A stretch of 64,000 nt of DNA from Paenibacillus elgii NBRC 100335 (GTDB taxonomy: Bacteria > Bacillota > Bacilli > Paenibacillales > NBRC-103111). How positions within the stretch are numbered: the first letter of the stretch is position 1; each line of letters begins with the position of its first letter. This document shows positions 25,888 to 32,728 of the stretch, piece after piece. Position numbers and translations under genes: made by a program. Under the pieces are notes generated by a model. It was not told where the DNA came from. It saw only the letters and a list, made by a program, of their open reading frames with translations, and searched no databases. The stretch is taken from positions 32,586 through 96,585 of the forward strand of contig NZ_BIMB01000025.1 of NCBI RefSeq assembly GCF_004000865.1, read 5' to 3'.

Positions 25888-26391
25888 TTACTCGGGTTTG
25901 ATTATAAAGAGGGGCTGCCCATATTCCACGAATTGCCCGCTCTCGGCAGCGATCTCCACAATTTCTCCCGATACCTTGGCCGATATTTCCGTAAACAGCT
26001 TCATGGCCTCCAGCACGCAAACCACCTTCTCCGGAGTGACCTTGTCTCCGACCTGCACATAAGGCGCCGCTCCTTGCTCAGCCGATGCATAAAACGTGCC
26101 GACGGTTGGCGCGACGATCTCGATGAGCTTGGGAGTATCCGCCTCCGCGCTCTTTTCGGCCATAGCCGGCTGCGCGCCGTCGGGTTCCGAAGGCTTCGCG
26201 CCCGCAGCTTCCGCATGCCCCGCCATGGGCTCCACCGCCGCTTTCGTATTGGGTTTGTCCGCTTTTGGCGATATGGAAGCGTTGTCTTTCACAATTAATA
26301 ATTGTGCCGTTCCATCCGAATATTTAAACTTTTGAATGGGCGACCGGCCGATCAGGTCGATGATGTCTTGCAGCTCTTGTTTCGTAAACAC
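25888..26391 (-). CDS. accB: Biotin carboxyl carrier protein (AccB type) in the 5-oxoproline operon
   Basis: 167 residues from a GTG at 26391, seven bases after GGAGG. It has an N-terminal helical part, an Ala/Glu/Pro-rich linker (about 40-88), and a C-terminal biotinyl domain with the biotinylation motif EAMK, Lys131. It is the first gene of the operon and 33 bp from accC. With PxpB and PxpC it could form a split complex built like urea carboxylase: biotin carboxylase, carrier and carboxyltransferase halves on separate chains. Confidence 0.92.
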   Translation of the reverse strand: MFTKQELQDIIDLIGRSPIQKFKYSDGTAQLLIVKDNASISPKADKPNTKAAVEPMAGHAEAAGAKPSEPDGAQPAMAEKSAEADTPKLIEIVAPTVGTFYASAEQGAAPYVQVGDKVTPEKVVCVLEAMKLFTEISAKVSGEIVEIAAESGQFVEYGQPLFIIKPE

Positions 26392-26454
26392 GTTGCCGCC
26401 TCCTTGACAGGAATTCGTCGATATGATGAGTCAAAATCTCATTGTACCGAATTT

Positions 26455-26470
26455 CGGAATTTAAGTTCCG
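26455..26470. promoter_or_regulatory. Inverted-repeat cluster upstream of accB
   Basis: CGGAA-TTTAAG-TTCCG at 26455-26470 overlaps CCGAATTTCGG at 26447-26457, about 65 bp before the accB start. The half-sites match those before the cluster's IclR gene, in opposite order. Confidence 0.35.
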
Positions 26471-26540
26471 TTTTTTAATAGTTTGATTGTAGCAACATCT
26501 TTCTAAAAAAACAAGATGCTATGTGATGTTTTTTAACATA

Positions 26541-26592
26541 AAAAGAGCCTCAAACCCACCGAAAATCCGGGTTTGAAGCTCTTGAATTTTTT
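26541..26592. terminator. Bidirectional Rho-independent terminator
   Basis: AAGAGCCTCAAACCC pairs with GGGTTTGAAGCTCTT (one bulge) around ACCGAAAATCC. A T-run follows on the minus strand, after the acetyltransferase gene, and also on the plus strand. Confidence 0.82.
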
Positions 26593-27157
26593 ATTTCACG
26601 GGAACGACCCGCTTCACCATATGATCGTATAAATGCCCGCTAACCTGAAGCTGGCCGTCCGCTTCGTAGCCCTTGGCCTCGTATAACCGTCTTGCCTTGT
26701 CGTTGCTTTCCTCGACGATCAGCGATACTTTGTCGTATCCTCGCCTTGCGGCTTCCGCTTCGAATGCCTCCATCAAAGCCTTGGCAATGCCCTGCCCTTG
26801 AAAAGCCGGATCGACGGCAAGCGAATCCAAATAAAATTCGTCGTCCCGCGCTTCCTTCGTAAGTGTGATGTCCGGTTGACCATTCGCGGCAAGCCGCTCG
26901 ACTAGCGGCCGGTCCAATTCGGCTGTACGGCTACCGTGGTAGAACAGTATAAAGCCGACCGGACGCCCGTCCCGCTCCTCAACGAGCGTATTCTCGTAGC
27001 TGAGACGGTTGTCCCGGCGCTCGTAAAATTCGCGCAAAATTTGCTGCGCCTGCTCCGGGTCAGTGGTACCTGTCAAAGTAAACGCAATATCACCGATGGC
27101 GGAATAAATGAGCGGTATGACGCTAGCTGCGTCTCCCGGTTGAGCTTGTCTTATCAT
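26591..27157 (-). CDS. GNAT family N-acetyltransferase
   Basis: 188 residues. It has an N-terminal MIRQAQPGDAASVIPLIYSA typical of GNAT enzymes and the acetyl-CoA loop VDPAFQGQGIAKALMEAFE (about 125-143), with SLAVDPAFQGQGIAKALM carrying the Q/RxxGxG/A motif intact. LIVEESNDKARRLYEAKGYE closes the fold. The start has AAGGAGG upstream. It is a single gene with its own terminator. The substrate is unknown; small-molecule or peptide acetylation is equally possible. Confidence 0.88.
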   Translation of the reverse strand: MIRQAQPGDAASVIPLIYSAIGDIAFTLTGTTDPEQAQQILREFYERRDNRLSYENTLVEERDGRPVGFILFYHGSRTAELDRPLVERLAANGQPDITLTKEARDDEFYLDSLAVDPAFQGQGIAKALMEAFEAEAARRGYDKVSLIVEESNDKARRLYEAKGYEADGQLQVSGHLYDHMVKRVVPVK

Positions 27158-27190
27158 AAAAATCCTCCTTAGGCTTAAGCCGTATAAGTC

Positions 27191-28990
27191 TTACACGGAC
27201 TGCAGCCAAACATTTTTGAAATCGATCCAGCCGAGCGAATTGAACGTTACTCCCCGCAACGACGGGTCATGCGCCGTCTGCAGCCCTTTGAACAAGAGGA
27301 ACAGCACCACGTGCTCGTGGTTCATAAGCGCCTCCAGCTCCTGCATCCGGTGCTTGCGGTATTCGGACGAAGGAGAGGCCAGCAGGTCGGACGCGATTTT
27401 TTCTACGCGCGCGCTCAATTCCTCGTCCATGACGAGGCGGACGTAGCTGTCTTCGCGCAAATACAGCTCCAGCAGCGACACTTCCCCTTCGTCGATCACG
27501 AATTGATGCAGCAGCGCCTCCGCGTTCAACTTATGGTCCCGGACCCGCTGTGCCAGCTCGGAGATCTCATAGCAGACGACCTCCGCCTCGATCCCGAACG
27601 CCCGGCAGCGGTCCCGCAGCCAGTACGCGTCCGCCAGATGCTTCCAGACGGCCGCGATCCGGAACGGCTCTCCTTTATACCCCATCTCGTCCAAAAGCTT
27701 CCGGGCGACGGACGGATCGAACGCATGATCTTCCTGCCCCAAATAATCGTGAGGCTGCATCCCGGCGGCGGGAAAGCGGCGGTTTTCGCCCAGACGCTCC
27801 ACCATGCTTTTCCGGTCCACCAGATGATGAAGCGCTTTGCGAAAGCGAACGTCCTGCTGCGGCCCGCCCTGCCTCATATTGTAAGACAACATCGTACAGC
27901 CGTTATTCAACAGCTCGATTCGCTCCCAGTGATGCCGTACGGGATAGCTTGCGCCTTCGTGATTGCACAGCATTTTTTCGGAATCGCCGGCTTGGAAGTT
28001 GTGCACTTCCTCGGGCGGCAGGAACACCACCTCGACCCGGTCCAGATGCGCCCGGCCTTCGAAATAAGAAGGGTTCGCCGTTAGCACACACCGGCTTTCG
28101 TTCCACAGCTCCAAGCGGAAAGGACCGCTGCCGACCGGCGCGAGCGCGAAAGCCTCCTCTCTGCCAGCCACCAGCTCTTCGGGCAAAATGCTGGTGGCAG
28201 GGAAGCACAAAAAGCGCAGGAGCAAATGATTCGGGGAGCGCAGCCGGATTTCGACGACCCGTTCGTCCAGCACGCGCACTTCCTCGAAGCCTCGAACCAG
28301 CCAATGCTGTGTCAAAGGCTCCGTTGTACGCATCAGCCGCCGCAGCGAAAAAGCCACGTCATGAGCCGTCAATTCGCGGCCATGGTGGAACATAATGCCT
28401 CGCCGCAAATAAAACTTCCAAACGAGGTGGTCCGAACTGCATTCCCAGTAGTGGGCAACCTGCGGCTCCACCGTCTGCCGCTGCTCGTTAAAGATGACCA
28501 GCGTATTATACAGCTGCTTCACCAAATGCGCCTCGAACGCATAGATCATCCGCCCGGGATCGAGGGTCAGAATGGACCGGAACACCGGAAAACGCAGCGT
28601 CTCGACCGGCTTGCTGTCCGCCGTTTCCTTCTTGTAGCCGAAATAATCGGACAGCCAGGCCATGAATCGTTCCTTTGTATCCGTTCCTTGACCGAACCGC
28701 TCCAGCCACTCCAGCGCGTCATTCAGTCGGCCTTCCTGCATCGCCCGTTTGGACAGTTCCAGCAGCAGCTCCTGCGGCTCCATAAGAAACCGGACCCGGG
28801 ATACGTGCCCGCGGCCGCGTCCCGGGCTCCACTCGATCCAACCGGCGTGTTCCAGCTTTTTAAGAATCATTTTCACATTCCGCTCCGTACAAAGCCAAAG
28901 CCCCGTAAGGTTGGCTACCGACACTTCCGGCCACGCTTCCCCCGGCCTATGGAAGGTACGATGCAGCTCAAAGTATTGGATTTCCAGCAT
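27191..28990 (-). CDS. SgrR-like transcriptional regulator with oligopeptide-binding-protein domain
   Basis: 599 residues from the ATG at 28990. The N-terminal ~110 residues are an SgrR-type winged helix (SVANLTGLWLCTERNVKMIL, LEHAGWIEWSPGRGRGHVS). A linker follows, then an SBP_bac_5 domain (about 170-560) with FEAHLVKQLYNTLVIFNE, FYLRRGIMFHHGRELTAHDV and VGSGPFRLELW. Such proteins use the periplasmic-binding fold in the cytoplasm to sense a ligand. In enteric bacteria SgrR answers glucose-phosphate stress, while Paenibacillaceae carry several of unknown role. The start lacks a strong ribosome site. No transporter gene sits beside it, so its target is unclear. Confidence 0.85.
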   Translation of the reverse strand: MLEIQYFELHRTFHRPGEAWPEVSVANLTGLWLCTERNVKMILKKLEHAGWIEWSPGRGRGHVSRVRFLMEPQELLLELSKRAMQEGRLNDALEWLERFGQGTDTKERFMAWLSDYFGYKKETADSKPVETLRFPVFRSILTLDPGRMIYAFEAHLVKQLYNTLVIFNEQRQTVEPQVAHYWECSSDHLVWKFYLRRGIMFHHGRELTAHDVAFSLRRLMRTTEPLTQHWLVRGFEEVRVLDERVVEIRLRSPNHLLLRFLCFPATSILPEELVAGREEAFALAPVGSGPFRLELWNESRCVLTANPSYFEGRAHLDRVEVVFLPPEEVHNFQAGDSEKMLCNHEGASYPVRHHWERIELLNNGCTMLSYNMRQGGPQQDVRFRKALHHLVDRKSMVERLGENRRFPAAGMQPHDYLGQEDHAFDPSVARKLLDEMGYKGEPFRIAAVWKHLADAYWLRDRCRAFGIEAEVVCYEISELAQRVRDHKLNAEALLHQFVIDEGEVSLLELYLREDSYVRLVMDEELSARVEKIASDLLASPSSEYRKHRMQELEALMNHEHVVLFLLFKGLQTAHDPSLRGVTFNSLGWIDFKNVWLQSV

Positions 28991-29082
28991 GATCGTTTCA
29001 GCCGCTTTCGTTTGGGTTAAGCTTATTGTACTTCTTTTTGAACTCGGGGTGAACCCGGGGGAATGCTTTCGGGATGCGAGGG

Positions 29083-29661
29083 CTAGTCGAGCTGGGCCTT
29101 GGCCTGATGGAACCGGTGAAAATCGCTGGTCAAACGATGCAGCTTGGCTTCGATTCTTTTGATGAATTTCGGATTGGTGCTGTCCGCAATTTCGTCGATA
29201 TGCCAGTCCAGCTTCCCTTTTAGCTCGACAAGCCAGGAAGCGGGACGATCCCGACGGAGCCGCTGTAAGTCGTCCGCAAAGGCTTCGAATAAAAAACGGA
29301 GCTTCGGCGGCTCCAGCCAGCCGCGGACGGCAAAGTGGCGCGGGGTCGTATCGTACCGGAACTGCTGCCCCGGCACTTGATCCCAGAAGTCTTCCCATTC
29401 CCGAATCAAGCCGGCTTCGTAATAAATATATTTCAAGAAACCGCACAGCCAAGCCGTACAGCTCGTATTGCGCTGTCCGCAGCCGACGCCGTCTTCCAGA
29501 AACGGGCAGCCTGAGCAGCAGGAGCCGCCGCCCGGAATGCAAACTTTACAGATCAGATCCGCTCCCACACCTTCGAGGTAAGCCAAACCCGCTTCGATCA
29601 CTTCTTGTTTGGTCGTCGGACGCGCAAGCTCCTTTTGTTCCCAAGTCCAAAAGCCGGACAT
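29083..29661 (-). CDS. Cysteine-rich hypothetical protein, linked to ArsR/SulP by a shared control motif
   Basis: 192 residues from the ATG at 29661 (GAGGCG upstream). Residues about 38-70 carry eight cysteines in a dense cluster (CKVCIPGGG, CCSGCPFLEDGVGCG, TSCTAWLCG), which could bind a metal or an iron-sulfur cluster. The rest is helical, with no signal peptide or membrane segment. I do not recognise a named family. It is divergent from the arsR gene, and its 5' region holds the 18-bp motif TTTGATTATTTGAATATA (29700-29717) also found in the sulP promoter. A role tied to the transported anion, or to redox or metal stress, is inference. Confidence 0.7.
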   Translation of the reverse strand: MSGFWTWEQKELARPTTKQEVIEAGLAYLEGVGADLICKVCIPGGGSCCSGCPFLEDGVGCGQRNTSCTAWLCGFLKYIYYEAGLIREWEDFWDQVPGQQFRYDTTPRHFAVRGWLEPPKLRFLFEAFADDLQRLRRDRPASWLVELKGKLDWHIDEIADSTNPKFIKRIEAKLHRLTSDFHRFHQAKAQLD

Positions 29662-29699
29662 ATGACATCGCCTCTTTCTAACGAATAACCGATCAAATC

Positions 29700-29717
29700 T
29701 TTGATTATTTGAATATA
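29700..29717. promoter_or_regulatory. Candidate ArsR operator (copy 1)
   Basis: TTTGATTATTTGAATATA lies in the divergent region between the cysteine-rich gene and arsR, just downstream of a minus-strand TATAAT. The same 18 bases occur, inverted, in the sulP promoter at 32689-32706. Two ACGTTCAA half-sites at 29728 and 29788 and ATATTCA units flank the arsR side. Confidence 0.6.
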
Positions 29718-29819
29718 ACAATATTATACGTTCAAGGTTTGTTTTACAACCGGCTTATTTTCTGTGGTATGATATTCATATATTCAGACGTTCAACGTTT
29801 TTAAGGGGCTTAGAGATCC

Positions 29820-30146
29820 ATGAATCGTGAAATCCAGCAGTTTAAAGCGGAGTTTTTCAAAGCGTTGGCGCATCCTATGCGAATCCGGATTCTTGAGGTA
29901 CTGTGCGAAGGGGACAAAAACGTTAACGAGCTGCAGGCTATTCTGGGAAGCGAAGGCTCCGCCGTATCGCAGCAGTTGGCCGTGCTCCGCAGTAAAAACG
30001 TGGTCAGCGGAACCAAAGAGGGAACCTCCGTCATTTATTCTTTACGCGATCCTTTGATTAAAGACCTCCTTGGGGTAGCCAGACAAATCTTCGATAATCA
30101 TTTGGTGGACGCCATCTCGCTGCTTGAAAACATACGCAACGAATAA
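29820..30146 (+). CDS. ArsR family winged-helix repressor
   Basis: 108 residues. It shows the ArsR fold: KALAHPMRIRILEVLCEGDKNVNELQAIL (helices 1-3, split here as HPMRIRILEVLCEGD), SAVSQQLAVLRSKNVVSGTK (recognition helix) and a beta-wing with EGTSVIYSLRDP. Only one cysteine is present, in LCEGD, so the classical ELCVCD arsenic site is absent. ArsR-type genes of this kind often neighbour SulP transporters. Shared motifs suggest that it controls itself, the divergent cysteine-rich gene and sulP 2.6 kb away. Confidence 0.9.
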   Translation: MNREIQQFKAEFFKALAHPMRIRILEVLCEGDKNVNELQAILGSEGSAVSQQLAVLRSKNVVSGTKEGTSVIYSLRDPLIKDLLGVARQIFDNHLVDAISLLENIRNE

Positions 30147-30173
30147 TTATGCCGACGGACGGTTGCAAATGTC

Positions 30174-30216
30174 GAAAAACCGGTCTCCTTGTGCTTGCAA
30201 GGAGCCGGTTTTTTGG
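30174..30216. terminator. Bidirectional Rho-independent terminator
   Basis: AAAACCGGTCTCCTTG pairs with CAAGGAGCCGGTTTT (one bulge) around TGCTTG, with T-rich ends on both strands. It is shared by the convergent arsR and ADP-ribosylglycohydrolase genes. Confidence 0.9.
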
Positions 30217-30219
30217 TTG

Positions 30220-31605
30220 TTATCCGTTGATGCGGCGATAAACCTCGTAGCTGCGCCGGGCGCATTCCGAAATCGCGATCGGATGAAAGCCGTTTATTTC
30301 CGAATACAGCGTATCGTTCAGCTTCGCAGTCCAATGCTCCGGCAGCCGCTTCGCCCCGTCTATCGCGCCCATGATCGAACCGACGGTTGCGCCGTTGCAG
30401 TCGGTGTCCCAGCCGCCGAGCACCGCCGTCGTGACCGCGGTCTCGAAATCGCCGCGGCCGAAGACGAGCGCTGCCGCGCATAAGGCGGCGTTGTTGTTCG
30501 TGTGTACCGGATGGTAATGCTTGAACGCCTCCCAGATCCGGTCAACCAGTTCCACTTGATCTTTCGCTTCCCGGGCGATGGTCACCGCTTGACGGATATC
30601 AGAGGCTAGGCGGCAGCGCTGCGGAATTTCGCTCAAACCGATCTCCACGATCCGCTCCGGATCGGTTTCGACGAACGCCGCGGCAATCATCGCCGCCACA
30701 AACATGGCACCGTAGATGCCGTTCTTCACGTGGGAGAACGAAGCGTCCCGCCAAGCGAACTCGGCGGCCAGCTCGGGATGCCCCGCCGCGCCGTAGGCTA
30801 ATCCGTCCACGCGGATTTGCGCGCCGATCCATTCGCGGTAAGGATTCAAGTGCATCCGCACCCACTCCTTTTGCGCATCAGAATCGGTTTCCCGCTGCCA
30901 CCCCATCTGGCTGTTCAGCACCGTAAAGTTGACGTAGGACCGCGCCTCGGCGGTGAACACCTTATGAAACGGCAAATGCTTAAGCCATAGGCCGCCGACG
31001 TCCCACGAGTCCCAATCCTTTCCCTTCTCCTCCAGCAGCAGCAGACCGAGCACCGTATAGCGGATATCGTCGTCGGTTTCCATATACCGGATACGCTCCA
31101 GCTCGCTTTCCTTTCCGTAAGGAGCAAGTGCCAGACCGTATTGCTCCTGCGCCCGCGACTGTCCCGGCGTGTAATCGCGAATCGGCCAGGCATCCGCTCC
31201 TTCGAACCACAGCTTTACGTTCGCCCAGCCGGGATGACTATCCGTACCGTACAGGAACGGCCCAATCTCCAGTGGTTTGCCTAGCGCGCAGCCGACGCTT
31301 CGTCCGAGCCACGCACCATAAAACTTATCCTTCCACTGCTCCTCCGTCCACTCCGCTTGCAGCTTGCGCGGACCTTCCGGACGCACCGCCCGGATTTCGT
31401 CCAGCCCGTTCGGCTCCGAATACGGGAAATCCGCCGCGATCGGCAATGCGGACAATTCCTCGTACACGGCCGTCAGCCTGACGGCATCCTCCCCGGCCTC
31501 CTCCAGCTTCGCTTGAAACCCCTCGACGTTGCAGCCTTCTTCCTTCCGCTGCTTGATTTCATCATGCAGCAAGCCTTGCAGCGCTTGCCAACCCCAACCT
31601 GTCAT
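30220..31605 (-). CDS. ADP-ribosylglycohydrolase family protein
   Basis: 461 residues. An N-terminal extension of about 90 residues precedes the catalytic domain, which starts at DKFYGAWLGRSVGCALGKPLE. Metal-binding signatures are METDDDIRYT and GGWDTDCNGATVGS, both complete. These enzymes remove ADP-ribose from proteins, nucleic acids or small molecules using two magnesium ions. The divergent N-terminus and the lack of a toxin-like ADP-ribosyltransferase nearby argue against a DarTG- or Tre-type defence pair. It lies head to tail behind the AraC gene (42 bp), so the two may be co-transcribed, perhaps for breakdown of a ribosylated metabolite. Confidence 0.88.
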   Translation of the reverse strand: MTGWGWQALQGLLHDEIKQRKEEGCNVEGFQAKLEEAGEDAVRLTAVYEELSALPIAADFPYSEPNGLDEIRAVRPEGPRKLQAEWTEEQWKDKFYGAWLGRSVGCALGKPLEIGPFLYGTDSHPGWANVKLWFEGADAWPIRDYTPGQSRAQEQYGLALAPYGKESELERIRYMETDDDIRYTVLGLLLLEEKGKDWDSWDVGGLWLKHLPFHKVFTAEARSYVNFTVLNSQMGWQRETDSDAQKEWVRMHLNPYREWIGAQIRVDGLAYGAAGHPELAAEFAWRDASFSHVKNGIYGAMFVAAMIAAAFVETDPERIVEIGLSEIPQRCRLASDIRQAVTIAREAKDQVELVDRIWEAFKHYHPVHTNNNAALCAAALVFGRGDFETAVTTAVLGGWDTDCNGATVGSIMGAIDGAKRLPEHWTAKLNDTLYSEINGFHPIAISECARRSYEVYRRING

Positions 31606-31647
31606 CTGCTCTCCCCATTTCCGTATCGAGTGTACAGCCTGCCTGAC

Positions 31648-32559
31648 CTAAGTTGTACTTTCATTGTAATCGGCGGGAGAGCGCGTCGTCGTCTTATTTT
31701 CATCCAAACCATTCTCAAAAAGGGCTAACTTTCTCGATAACTCGCGATATTCAAGCGGAGCGGTGCCGACGATTTGCCGAAACGCGCGGTAAAACGGGGC
31801 ATGGCTTTGGAAGCCGCTTGCAAACATCACCTCCGCCATCGGCAGCTCGGTGCTGGCCAGCAACCGCTTAGCCTCGTTCACGCGCAGCCGGAGTAAATAC
31901 TGCTTAAACCCGACGCCCAGCTTCTCCTGAAAAAGGTGCCGCGCCCGGGATGGGCTTAAGCCAAGCACGGCAGCCGCGTCTTCGAGTGTCAGCGATTCTC
32001 GAAAACGCTCATCGATATAATCGAGCGCCGGCTTGATCCGGTAGTAGGACGTCAATGTCCGGTTCCATTCCGCAGACGACGTTTGTTCGCTATAATGCCT
32101 AAGCAGCAGCGCACAAATTTGCAAAATTTTCCCCCGCATCATGCCATGATAGCCCGGCCGCTTGTGCCGCTGCTCGTCTGCGAGCTCATGGAACAGCCTT
32201 CCGATTCGGCGGGCCGCGTCCAGCTCCCCTGGAATGCGGTTCTGAAACTTCGTCGGCAAATAAACGAACGGCAGCAGCAGCTCCATATCCGCCTGCTCGA
32301 TTACCATCGGATCAAAATATAAAAACAGATAATAGCTCGGATTGTCCGCATCCGATGCGGCGGCATGCCGCTCCAAATGGTTGACGACGAAGACGTCACC
32401 CGGCTGGGCCGTATAAGCCTTTTGCCCGAAATAAAAGGTGCCGCTGCCCGATAAACAATAACCGATCTCCAAATGGTCGTGGGTATGAAACGGATCGATA
32501 TGCACGCGTGGGGACCATTCGAACAACTGGATTGCCGGTTCGTTTCGCATCCTTTTCAC
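31648..32559 (-). CDS. AraC family transcriptional regulator with cupin sensor domain
   Basis: 303 residues from the GTG at 32559 (AAGGAG upstream at short spacing); the ATG at 32550 is an alternative. The N-terminal cupin (about 20-100) has FHTHDHLEIGYCLSGSGTFYF and PGDVFVVNHLERHAA. The C-terminal double helix-turn-helix (about 185-285) shows LTLEDAAAVLGLSPSRARHLF and FASGFQSHAPFYRAFRQIVG. It most likely controls the downstream ADP-ribosylglycohydrolase gene. The inducer is probably a small carbohydrate, but this cannot be identified. Confidence 0.87.
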   Translation of the reverse strand: MKRMRNEPAIQLFEWSPRVHIDPFHTHDHLEIGYCLSGSGTFYFGQKAYTAQPGDVFVVNHLERHAAASDADNPSYYLFLYFDPMVIEQADMELLLPFVYLPTKFQNRIPGELDAARRIGRLFHELADEQRHKRPGYHGMMRGKILQICALLLRHYSEQTSSAEWNRTLTSYYRIKPALDYIDERFRESLTLEDAAAVLGLSPSRARHLFQEKLGVGFKQYLLRLRVNEAKRLLASTELPMAEVMFASGFQSHAPFYRAFRQIVGTAPLEYRELSRKLALFENGLDENKTTTRSPADYNESTT

Positions 32560-32653
32560 ATCGCTCCTTGCCTGGCGGGTTATCGTGCCCTGTAGGGGTT
32601 TCGTTCTCTTCATTATACCTGAGATTATGCAAAAATCGGCACTTGTCCGCCCA

Positions 32654-32712
32654 TTGACAAGAACGGATTGCCAGGTGTATATTCCCCATATATTCAAATA
32701 ATCAAATATATG
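32654..32712 (+). promoter_or_regulatory. sulP promoter with overlapping candidate ArsR operator
   Basis: TTGACA (32654-32659), an 18-bp spacer and TATATT (32678-32683) make a sigma-A promoter. Four bases later a 26-bp imperfect palindrome begins, CATATATT...AATATATG (32687-32712), containing the 18-bp motif shared with 29700-29717. A repressor bound here would block transcription initiation. Confidence 0.65.
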
Positions 32713-32728
32713 AAAAGAAGGTCTTGTC

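Noticed and set aside
24484..26391. accBC as housekeeping acetyl-CoA carboxylase genes only
   Set aside because: They are embedded at the head of the pxp operon with tight spacing, so a dedicated role is more likely, though double use is not excluded.
30220..31605. ADP-ribosylglycohydrolase as antitoxin of a DarTG-like defence pair
   Set aside because: No ADP-ribosyltransferase toxin gene is adjacent. The neighbour is an AraC-cupin regulator, which suggests metabolism.
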